Below, in pieces: positions 1 through 5,835 of a stretch of DNA of 5,964 bases. The notes under the pieces are model-generated. The model saw only the letters and a program-made list of their open reading frames with translations, was not told the DNA's origin and made no database searches. The position numbers were made by a program, and so were the translations under genes. The DNA is taken from assembly GCA_009929975.1 (NCBI GenBank), contig RZZF01000121.1:1-5964 (forward strand), written 5' to 3'. Origin of the DNA: Clostridia bacterium. Its GTDB lineage: Bacteria > Bacillota > Clostridia > Saccharofermentanales > UBA5734. Within the stretch, counting starts at the first letter, position 1, and each line of letters begins with the position of its first letter.

Positions 1-710
1 GCTTTATCCGGATCGGATGGATATCCGGCGACGATCCGATCGACCAGTGTATTGTGGAATACGCAGGCCCGGCGCAGCCAGTCAGTGAATGATGCCGGCA
101 GCTGCCAGCGCTGGGCATGTCTAAGAACCAGCTGGTACAACTGCGTTCCATTCTCGGGGATCAGTTCACAGGGCAGACAGACGACACCACGATCCGGCTC
201 TGCCTGGAAAAAGCGATAACGGTGATACAGGAGCTGAGTTAGCCGGCCGGGAAATGAATCAGCCGCACGCTGCCGCGGAAAGTCGCCGTCCAGCCAGACG
301 AGGCCATTTTCCGTCGTATTGGAAATCATGTAGCGCCAGTCCGGATTTTCCGCCAGACGCAGGAATGCGGTGAAATCATGCTGCGGACTGAGCCAGGTCG
401 AAAAGACATCCACGACGTGGCTGGCATCGGTCATGACCGACTGCTCCGGACCGCTCAGCCGCACCGTATAAAGACCATCCTGGGCACGAAGCTGTTCGGA
501 GCGCTTTTGATCGACGGATTGGACCAGGGCGACGGACCCGTTGAATAGATCATGCCGGTTCATGGCATCGATCATCCAGTCGGCGAATCCTCGCAGGAAA
601 ACACCGCCGCCAAACTGCACGACCCGGACCGGCCGGCTGTCGGCCCGCTTCCCAATGACCTCTCGATTAAGAAGGGGACGGGACTGAGCTTTCTCTGCAC
701 AAGATGACAT
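1..710 (-). CDS. uxaB: Tagaturonate reductase (altronate oxidoreductase), N-terminal half; runs off the left edge
   Basis: UxaB reduces D-tagaturonate to D-altronate with NADH, the second step after uronate isomerase in cytoplasmic D-galacturonate catabolism. I translated the reverse strand: 236 codons are open from the ATG at 710-708 to the window edge, about half of the roughly 480-residue family length. Visible family landmarks are the N-terminal LNRE, a glycine-rich Rossmann segment VQFGGGVFLRGF (31-42), DGLYT (78-82), SNTTENG (130-136), CELIPENG (181-188) and TLVDRIVAGYP (221-231). These match the layout I remember for E. coli UxaB. The catalytic lysine and C-terminal domain expected for this polyol/mannitol dehydrogenase family would lie outside the window. 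The start is supported by an AAGGAGG five bases upstream. One oddity is Val37, where relatives usually have Asn (GNFLR). The gene is transcribed divergently from the rhamnosidase. The related mannonate enzyme UxuB is a less likely alternative. Confidence 0.86.
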   Translation of the reverse strand, partial: MSSCAEKAQSRPLLNREVIGKRADSRPVRVVQFGGGVFLRGFADWMIDAMNRHDLFNGSVALVQSVDQKRSEQLRAQDGLYTVRLSGPEQSVMTDASHVVDVFSTWLSPQHDFTAFLRLAENPDWRYMISNTTENGLVWLDGDFPRQRAADSFPGRLTQLLYHRYRFFQAEPDRGVVCLPCELIPENGTQLYQLVLRHAQRWQLPASFTDWLRRACVFHNTLVDRIVAGYPSDPDK

Positions 711-715
711 GAGAC

Positions 716-722
716 CCTCCTT
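716..722 (-). promoter_or_regulatory. Ribosome binding site of uxaB
   Basis: The reverse strand reads AAGGAGG, a near-perfect anti-16S match, followed by five bases and then ATG. It fixes the start at 710, and the encoded LNRE segment begins shortly afterwards, as in relatives. Confidence 0.8.
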
Positions 723-734
723 GACTGGCTGTTG

Positions 735-748
735 AGCCGGTATCGGCT
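735..748. repeat. Short inverted repeat upstream of uxaB (possible operator or leader hairpin)
   Basis: AGCCG-GTAT-CGGCT has two perfect 5-bp arms around a 4-bp centre. It lies 25-38 bases upstream of the uxaB ATG. It could be a compact repressor operator, or a small hairpin in the uxaB leader RNA just before the Shine-Dalgarno sequence. Five-base arms are short enough to occur by chance in GC-rich DNA. Confidence 0.35.
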
Positions 749-824
749 GCTGATATCTATTCTAGCAGATGTCTGGCGGCGCGGGGCGATCATAACGGCC
801 GGAAATGACCAGAGAGATAATTTT

Positions 825-845
825 ACAGCCGTGATAGAAGGCTGT
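825..845. repeat. Inverted repeat in the middle of the divergent intergenic region
   Basis: ACAGCC and GGCTGT are perfect 6-bp arms separated by nine bases (831-839). The element sits near the centre of the intergenic region, about 65 bases before the rhamnosidase start, where an operator could affect both directions. No U-tract follows, so it is not an intrinsic terminator. Function is unproven. Confidence 0.35.
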
Positions 846-863
846 CGGCTCCCGTTTCGGTGA

Positions 864-892
864 GCGACATTCCAGATGATTTTGTGTATCAT
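864..892 (+). promoter_or_regulatory. Weak candidate promoter of the rhamnosidase operon, overlapped by an inverted repeat
   Basis: GCGACA (864-869, four of six matches to TTGACA) and TATCAT (887-892, five of six to TATAAT) are spaced by 17 bases. The -10 hexamer overlaps an inverted repeat, ATGAT-N7-ATCAT (876-892), that a repressor could bind. Against it, transcription would start near 899, at the Shine-Dalgarno sequence itself, leaving a leader of only about 13 bases. I therefore hold this loosely. A start further upstream, for example after GATAAT at 816-821, is an alternative without a good -35. Confidence 0.22.
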
Positions 893-898
893 ATGAGC

Positions 899-904
899 AG
901 GAGG
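899..904 (+). promoter_or_regulatory. Ribosome binding site of the rhamnosidase gene
   Basis: AGGAGG lies seven bases before the ATG at 912. The full anti-16S complementarity and ideal spacing fix this start, and the family N-terminal domain begins at once after it. Confidence 0.85.
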
Positions 905-911
905 TGGTTCT

Positions 912-3650
912 ATGAAACCGATCGCGATTGACCTTCGCTGCGAGTATCAGCCCCATCCGCTGGGCCTGGGAGTCCGGCGGCCACGTCTGTCCTGGAAACT
1001 GGCGGGTACGGACCGTGGGCTGCGGCAGACGGCGTATCATCTCCAGGTCAGTGAAGATGAGTCTTTCCAGAACCTGATCTGGGACAGCGGAGAGGTCCTG
1101 TCAGATGATTCTCATCTTATTTCCTGGCAAGGTCCGGATCTGATGTCCCGTCAGCAAGGCTGCTGGCGTGTTCGTGTGTGCGGCGGGCAGCATGGCTGGT
1201 CAGACTGGAGCGAATCCTCCGGGTTTGAGATCGGCCTGCTGGAACCCTCTGACTGGTCAGCGCGCTGGATGACATCACCGGCTGAGCCATCCTCTCTTCA
1301 GATCTGTCCACTGTTCCGGAAATCATTCACCTTATCCGGTCATGTGGTAAAAGCCAGGCTGTATACCAGCGCGCGGGGACTCTACCTGGCCTGGCTGGAT
1401 GGACAGCCTGTTACTGATACCCAGTTCATGCCCGGTTGGACGTCCTATCAGCATCGGCTGCAGTATCAGACTTTTGATCTGACGGACCAGCTGTCTGACG
1501 GTGAGCATGTTCTCGGCCTGATGCTTGGCGAAGGCTGGTATAAGGGAACCATCGGGTTCGCCGGCCATGACGGGATTTACGGGCGGCAGACCGCCTGCCT
1601 GGCTCAGTTGGAACTGACCTATGCTAACGGCCGGACAGAACGGATTGTATCGGGTGGGGACTGGCGGACCGCTGCGGGTCCGGTCCGGTACTCCGGCATC
1701 TACAAAGGTGAATATTACGACGGACAATACGAACAGCCGGGCTGGACACAGCCGCGGGCGGTTCTCAATCCCACTGACTGGCAGCCGGTCCAATTGGCCG
1801 ATGACCAGTCGCTGGACCGGCTGACCGCGCAGGAACACTGGCCGGTGCGCGTGACCGAATCCATCAGTCCCCGGCAGATTCTGACCACACCATCCGGTGA
1901 ACAGATCATCGATATGGGGCAGAACATGGTCGGTTGGCTTCGTTTTCACCTCGGAGGAGCGCCCGGGACAAAGATCCGGGTTGAGCATGCCGAGGTGCTG
2001 GACCGGAATGGAGAGTTCTACACCGGCAATCTGCGCACCGCGGACCAGGTCTGCGAGTATCATCTGACTGAGACTACTCCACGCTGGTATCATCCACATT
2101 TTTCCTGGCAGGGCTTCCGCTATGTCCGGATCAGCGGCTGGCCGGGAGAACTGAATACGGATCAGCTGCGTGGTGATGTGCTGCATACCGACATGCCGCG
2201 CAGCGGGTTCTTTGAATGCTCCGATCCTCAGATCAACCAGCTTCAGAAGAACATCGTCTGGGGCCAGCGCGGGAACTTCCTTGATATCCCGACGGATTGT
2301 CCGCAGCGTGACGAACGGCTGGGCTGGACGGGTGACGCGCAGATGTTCATCCGGACCGCCTGCTTTAACTATGATACCGCGCTGTTTTTCAGCAAATGGC
2401 TGCGCGATCTGGCCGCGGATCAGTCGAGAGAACGAGGGGTGCCGTTTGTCGTCCCGAATGTGCTTGATGATGACCAGAATTTCGGTCAGTCCTATTCTTC
2501 AGCTGCCTGGGGCGATGCCGCCGTGATCTGCCCATGGACGATTTACCAGTGCTATGGTGACCGGGGCATTCTGGAACAGCAATTCAAGAGCATGAAAGAC
2601 TGGGTCGAGTACATCCATGCTCAGGGAGAACAGCCATGGCTCTGGAATACGGGGTTCCATTTCGGCGACTGGCTGGCTCTCGACGCGCCAGCGGACGGGT
2701 ATGTCGGGGCAACGGCGACTGATCTGATCGCGACCGCGTTCTACGCTTACTCCTGCCGGCTGCTCGCTGAAGCGGCCGCTGTACTCGGCCGAAGCGAGTC
2801 CGCCCAGTACAGTCAGTGGCATGAACAGATCGTCCATGCCTTCCGCGAGGAATTCATCACGCCGTCAGGACGCGTGGCTGTTCCGACACAGACCGCACAC
2901 GTTCTGGTCCTGGCCTTTGATCTGGCTCTGCCAACACATCGCCAGAGGATCGCGGCTGATCTGGTGCAGCTGATCCACAAAGCCGGAGACAGCCTGACAA
3001 CAGGCTTTGTCGGTACGCCGTACATATGTCATGTCCTCAGCAGGTTCGGTCATCATGATCTCTCGGCGAAACTGCTGCTGCGCCGGGATTATCCGTCCTG
3101 GCTCTATGCTGTCGATCATGGCGCGACAACCATCTGGGAGCACTGGGACAGCATCCGGCCGGACGGTTCGTTCTGGAGTGATGACATGAACTCGTTCAAT
3201 CACTATGCTTACGGCGCGATCGGAGACTGGCTCTATCGGGTAGTCTGTGGTCTGGAGACAGATTCGTCGCGGCCCGGATATCGCCATTCACTGATTCATC
3301 CGCGGCCGATTTCAGCGCTCACATTCGCTGAGGCCCGTCTGGAAACCGGTTATGGGCTGTTAGCCTGCCGCTGGGAAACTCATGAAACGACTTTGAGGAC
3401 GGATGTCAAGATCCCACCCAATACGACAGCACAGCTGACACTTGATCTGCAGGATCCGGGAGACGCGCGCCATGTAATGATTGACGGCCAGTTGTTAACC
3501 GGACTCTGCGCGCTGCCGGGTGAGATGACAGAAGATTGGCTGCTAGACTGGCAATTGGAGGGATGTCAGCTCCGCCTGACACTCGGATCGGGATCCTGCC
3601 GGATTGAACAGCCATGGAATACTGGAGATGACAATCATGACAACCAATGA
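912..3650 (+). CDS. Alpha-L-rhamnosidase, glycoside hydrolase family 78, cytoplasmic
   Basis: GH78 enzymes are inverting hydrolases that remove terminal alpha-L-rhamnose from pectin fragments, flavonoid glycosides and other rhamnosides. The 912-residue protein has the full GH78 domain order: an N-terminal fibronectin-like domain (about 1-105), a beta-sandwich rhamnosidase N domain (about 135-305, with PGWTSY near 174 and GEGWYKG at 206-212), a concanavalin-like domain (about 325-425), an (alpha/alpha)6 catalytic barrel (about 430-775) and a C-terminal beta domain (about 780-895). The signature DCPQRDERLGWTGD spans 462-475. By family analogy Glu468 is the general acid, and Glu743 in WEHWDS (742-747) is the general base. 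There is no signal peptide, lipobox or membrane segment, so the substrate must be imported, probably as small oligosaccharides or glycosides. The gene is intact. It is first in the rightward operon and overlaps the next gene by 14 bases. Family assignment is secure; the natural substrate is not determined. Confidence 0.96.
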   Translation: MKPIAIDLRCEYQPHPLGLGVRRPRLSWKLAGTDRGLRQTAYHLQVSEDESFQNLIWDSGEVLSDDSHLISWQGPDLMSRQQGCWRVRVCGGQHGWSDWSESSGFEIGLLEPSDWSARWMTSPAEPSSLQICPLFRKSFTLSGHVVKARLYTSARGLYLAWLDGQPVTDTQFMPGWTSYQHRLQYQTFDLTDQLSDGEHVLGLMLGEGWYKGTIGFAGHDGIYGRQTACLAQLELTYANGRTERIVSGGDWRTAAGPVRYSGIYKGEYYDGQYEQPGWTQPRAVLNPTDWQPVQLADDQSLDRLTAQEHWPVRVTESISPRQILTTPSGEQIIDMGQNMVGWLRFHLGGAPGTKIRVEHAEVLDRNGEFYTGNLRTADQVCEYHLTETTPRWYHPHFSWQGFRYVRISGWPGELNTDQLRGDVLHTDMPRSGFFECSDPQINQLQKNIVWGQRGNFLDIPTDCPQRDERLGWTGDAQMFIRTACFNYDTALFFSKWLRDLAADQSRERGVPFVVPNVLDDDQNFGQSYSSAAWGDAAVICPWTIYQCYGDRGILEQQFKSMKDWVEYIHAQGEQPWLWNTGFHFGDWLALDAPADGYVGATATDLIATAFYAYSCRLLAEAAAVLGRSESAQYSQWHEQIVHAFREEFITPSGRVAVPTQTAHVLVLAFDLALPTHRQRIAADLVQLIHKAGDSLTTGFVGTPYICHVLSRFGHHDLSAKLLLRRDYPSWLYAVDHGATTIWEHWDSIRPDGSFWSDDMNSFNHYAYGAIGDWLYRVVCGLETDSSRPGYRHSLIHPRPISALTFAEARLETGYGLLACRWETHETTLRTDVKIPPNTTAQLTLDLQDPGDARHVMIDGQLLTGLCALPGEMTEDWLLDWQLEGCQLRLTLGSGSCRIEQPWNTGDDNHDNQ
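3623..3627 (+). promoter_or_regulatory. Ribosome binding site that decides the start of the flavin oxidoreductase
   Basis: TGGAG lies nine bases before the ATG at 3637. It directly abuts the in-frame ATG at 3628 (no spacing), and it lies downstream of the in-frame TTG at 3604. Only the 3637 start is properly served, so the annotated protein should begin MTTNERQ. The site lies inside the 3' end of the rhamnosidase gene. Confidence 0.65.
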
Positions 3651-5010
3651 GCGACAGGAACAACGGCCGACGACAGCAGGCCATCAGCGTTTCAACTGCA
3701 GGAATCTGTCTGATCTGAAGGCGTTATGCCAAACGCTTGCGCTGGATCTGCCGCTGGAAACACAAATGAGGGAACTGGGTCAACCGCTGGCATTGGGCCG
3801 ACATCAGCTCGCCAACCGTCTGGCGATCCAGCCGATGGAAGGCTGTGACGGAGAACCGGACGGTCGTCCCTCAGATCTGACCCGACGCCGTTATCAGCGA
3901 TTTGCCAGCGGCAGCGCCGCGCTGATCTGGGTTGAAGCGACGGCTGTTGTCCATGAAGGGCGGGCGAATCCGCGCCAGTTGATGCTGAACGAAACGACGC
4001 TGCCGGAGTTCTCCCGTCTGGTGCAGATGATCCGCTCAGAATCAAAGCAGCCGGTCTATCTGGTTCTTCAACTGACCCATTCCGGCCGCTACAGCCGGCC
4101 GGATCAGGATCCGGCACCCCAGGTCGCCGCGCTCAACCCGCTGCTTGACCGGCCCGGCCTGATACCGCATGTCCTGACCGATGATGAACTCGCGGATCTG
4201 GTCCCGGCCTATGTCAGAAGCGCGGAACTGGCGGAAACGGCAGGGTTTGACGCCGTGGACATCAAGGCTTGCCACGGTTATCTGCTGAATGAGCTGCTGG
4301 GGGCCAGAACCCGGACCGGCGCCTATGGAGGCTCGTTCGAACAGCGCACAAAACTGCTTCTCGATATTGTCACCGCTGTGCGGGCGGCTGTCGCCATCGA
4401 TCTGGCGGGCCGCCTTAATGCCTATGATGAGATACCGCGGCCGTATGGCTGGGGTGTCCGGGCTGACGATCATCATCAGCCGGATCGGGATGAATTGCTG
4501 CAGCTGGTGGGTCAGCTGACCCGTCGCGGCGTCGTTCTTTTGAATGTGACAGCCGGAAACCCGTACTACAATCCCCATGTCAACCGTCCATTTGACGCCG
4601 GGCCCTATCGACCGCCGGTTCATCCGCTGGTCCATCTGAATCAGCTGCTGCTGGCTGCCCGGGAGGTGCGCCGGCATGTGCCGGAAGCGGTCGTCATGGC
4701 ATCTGGTTTGAGCTGGACACGCCACCTCGGCGGCCATCTCGCGGCTGGCCTGATCAAGGCGGGCTGGGCTGATCTGGCCGGTTTCGGGCGTCAGGCCTTT
4801 GCCTATCCGCAGTTCAGCCGTGATCTGCTCGCCGGTGAAGTGGACCCGGACCGGTGCTGCATCGCCTGCGGCAAGTGCAGTGAGATCATGCGCGATGGCG
4901 GTCAGGCCGGATGTGTCATCAGGGACGCGCAGGTCTATCTGCCGATTTACCGGAGCGGCAGAACCGGCAAACCGCCACTGACCAGTCAGGTGATCCGTGA
5001 ACATGTTTGA
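3637..5010 (+). CDS. Old Yellow Enzyme-family NADH:flavin oxidoreductase with C-terminal cysteine cluster
   Basis: This 457-residue protein is an FMN-binding TIM-barrel enzyme of the OYE / 2,4-dienoyl-CoA reductase superfamily, which typically reduces activated C=C bonds with NAD(P)H. Visible motifs are NRLAIQPMEG (60-69), GRANPRQL (108-115), QLTHSGR (145-151), the active-site strand VDIKACHGYLLNELL (207-221), GAYGGSFEQR (228-237) and the phosphate-binding end GLIKAGWADLAGFGR (371-385). In the usual HxxH or HxxN active-site pair the first His is Lys210 and the second, His213, is kept. Cys408, 411, 414 and 426 form CX2CX2CX11C, close to the CX3-containing 4Fe-4S ligand set of dienoyl-CoA reductase, so an iron-sulfur cluster is likely. 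The protein ends soon after, lacking the extra flavodoxin-like and NAD domains of the long (about 650-residue) relatives. Electrons must therefore come directly from NAD(P)H or from a partner, perhaps the flavoprotein encoded two genes on. About 50 residues precede the barrel. Substrate unknown. Confidence 0.92.
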   Translation: MTTNERQEQRPTTAGHQRFNCRNLSDLKALCQTLALDLPLETQMRELGQPLALGRHQLANRLAIQPMEGCDGEPDGRPSDLTRRRYQRFASGSAALIWVEATAVVHEGRANPRQLMLNETTLPEFSRLVQMIRSESKQPVYLVLQLTHSGRYSRPDQDPAPQVAALNPLLDRPGLIPHVLTDDELADLVPAYVRSAELAETAGFDAVDIKACHGYLLNELLGARTRTGAYGGSFEQRTKLLLDIVTAVRAAVAIDLAGRLNAYDEIPRPYGWGVRADDHHQPDRDELLQLVGQLTRRGVVLLNVTAGNPYYNPHVNRPFDAGPYRPPVHPLVHLNQLLLAAREVRRHVPEAVVMASGLSWTRHLGGHLAAGLIKAGWADLAGFGRQAFAYPQFSRDLLAGEVDPDRCCIACGKCSEIMRDGGQAGCVIRDAQVYLPIYRSGRTGKPPLTSQVIREHV

Positions 5011-5024
5011 GAAGTGAATACCCT

Positions 5025-5029
5025 GGAGG
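5025..5029 (+). promoter_or_regulatory. Ribosome binding site of the SDR gene
   Basis: GGAGG lies eight bases before the ATG at 5038, inside the 27-base gap after the oxidoreductase stop codon. The gap holds no hairpin or T-tract, so read-through from the upstream gene is expected. Confidence 0.75.
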
Positions 5030-5037
5030 ATAATTGA

Positions 5038-5835
5038 ATGTCGAATAAAACAGCCATGATTACAGGGGGGTGTCGCGGGATCGGACTGGCAATCAGCCGA
5101 AAACTGCTGGCTGAAGGCTATCAGGTCTCAATTCTCGGCACCGCCCGTATCGAGAAGGTTGAGCCAGTTCTCGACCAGCTGCGCCAGATCGGAAATGTTT
5201 TGTACCTTCCAGGCAATCTGGCCATCACAGGTGATCGCCAGGCTTACCTTGAGTCGACGCTGACCCGTTTCGGGCAGATTGACCTGCTGGTCAATAATGC
5301 TGGTGTCGCTCCAGATCAGCGGCTGGATCTGTTGGAGATGTCCGAAGCCAGCTATGACAGGGTGATGGAGATCAATCTGAAAGGCCCCTTATTCCTCTCG
5401 CAGATTGTCGCGAGAGCGATGCTGCAGCAGCCGGATCCGGCTGCCGGTCCGGATATGCCGCCGCAGTCGCGACGGCCGCGGGGCATGATCATCAATATCG
5501 GATCAGTTTCAGCTGAAACCATATCCCTCAATCGCAGTGAGTATTGCCTGTCGAAGAATGGAATGGCCATGATGACCCGGCTGTTCGCGGCACGCCTCGC
5601 GGATCAGCGGATTTTTGTCTACGAAGTTCGGCCGGGCATCATCGATACAGACATGACAGCAGGTGCCAGGGCCAAATATGATGATTTGATTGAACTGGGT
5701 GAATTTCCGATCAGACGATGGGGGCAGCCACAGGATGTGGCTGACGCGGTCGCGCTGCTGGCTTCAGGCGGTCTGAGCTATTCCACCGGCGATGTGCTGA
5801 ATGTGGATGGCGGCTTTCATATCAGGAGATTGTGA
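5038..5835 (+). CDS. Short-chain dehydrogenase/reductase (classical SDR, often annotated 3-ketoacyl-ACP reductase)
   Basis: A complete 265-residue classical SDR, an NAD(P)-dependent oxidoreductase of alcohols or ketones. The cofactor motif TGGCRGIG (9-16), NNAG (86-89), and the catalytic set Asn113, Ser156, Tyr169 and Lys173 (YCLSK) are all present, followed by RPG (198-200) and the C-terminal VDGGFHIRRL. The middle and end (SEYCLSK, VYEVRPGIIDTDMTA, PIRRWGQPQDVADAV, YSTGDVLNVDGG) resemble the subgroup commonly named 3-ketoacyl-ACP reductase. Such proteins also occur in sugar-catabolic gene sets, and nothing here points to fatty-acid synthesis. Residues about 131-148 form a Pro-rich stretch between helix and strand that is longer than in typical FabG. 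The start is fixed by GGAGG eight bases upstream. The stop codon overlaps the next start (TGATG), implying translational coupling. It likely acts on a hydroxyl or keto group of the same substrate as its neighbours; this is inference. Confidence 0.93.
   Translation: MSNKTAMITGGCRGIGLAISRKLLAEGYQVSILGTARIEKVEPVLDQLRQIGNVLYLPGNLAITGDRQAYLESTLTRFGQIDLLVNNAGVAPDQRLDLLEMSEASYDRVMEINLKGPLFLSQIVARAMLQQPDPAAGPDMPPQSRRPRGMIINIGSVSAETISLNRSEYCLSKNGMAMMTRLFAARLADQRIFVYEVRPGIIDTDMTAGARAKYDDLIELGEFPIRRWGQPQDVADAVALLASGGLSYSTGDVLNVDGGFHIRRL
5427..5444. repeat. 18-bp perfect palindrome inside the SDR gene
   Basis: GCAGCCGGATCCGGCTGC is a perfect inverted repeat with no spacer, falling in codons 130-136, the start of the Pro-rich insertion of the SDR. 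It may be a by-product of GC-rich coding for Gln, Pro and Asp. No other copy as long was noticed in the window. Confidence 0.6.

Larger units (their letters stand above)
711..911. other. Divergent intergenic (control) region between uxaB and the rhamnosidase operon
   Basis: This 201-bp stretch separates the two start codons and must hold promoters for both directions unless uxaB is expressed from elsewhere. Its middle is more AT-rich than the flanking genes. I see three short inverted repeats (735-748, 825-845, 876-892) and only weak sigma-A-like hexamers: GATAAT at 816-821 and TATCAT at 887-892 on the plus strand, and TAGAAT at 764-759 and TATGAT at 794-789 on the minus strand. None has a convincing TTGACA partner. 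The one open reading frame that crosses it on the minus strand (762-1040) has no family resemblance and mostly overlaps the rhamnosidase gene, so I regard the region as non-coding. Shared control by a sugar-responsive repressor or activator is plausible but not shown. Confidence 0.6.

Noticed and set aside
912..926. Catabolite-response (cre)-like match, ATGAAACCGATCGCG, overlapping the rhamnosidase start
   Set aside because: It misses the last position of the loose Bacillus-type consensus and is fully accounted for by the codons for the protein start. It would matter only if the host is a Firmicute with CcpA.
572..1040. Two overlapping minus-strand open frames (572-892 and 762-1040) covering the intergenic region
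   Set aside because: One is out of frame with uxaB inside its coding sequence and the other mostly overlaps the rhamnosidase start. Neither translation looks like a protein family.
1332..2186. 284-codon open frame on the minus strand inside the rhamnosidase gene
   Set aside because: It lies wholly antisense to a complete, well-recognised GH78 gene, shows no family motif, and is explained by GC-rich coding on the opposite strand.
3604..3636. Upstream starts of the OYE gene at TTG 3604 or ATG 3628
   Set aside because: TTG 3604 has no Shine-Dalgarno sequence, and ATG 3628 directly abuts the GGAG with no spacing. ATG 3637 has correct spacing.
4042..5004. 320-codon open frame on the minus strand across the OYE-type gene
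   Set aside because: It is antisense to a gene with clear OYE motifs, and its translation shows no recognisable domain. Long antisense frames are common at this base composition.
5011..5037. Possible terminator or promoter between the OYE-type gene and the SDR
   Set aside because: The 27-base gap has no inverted repeat or T-run and is filled by a Shine-Dalgarno sequence.
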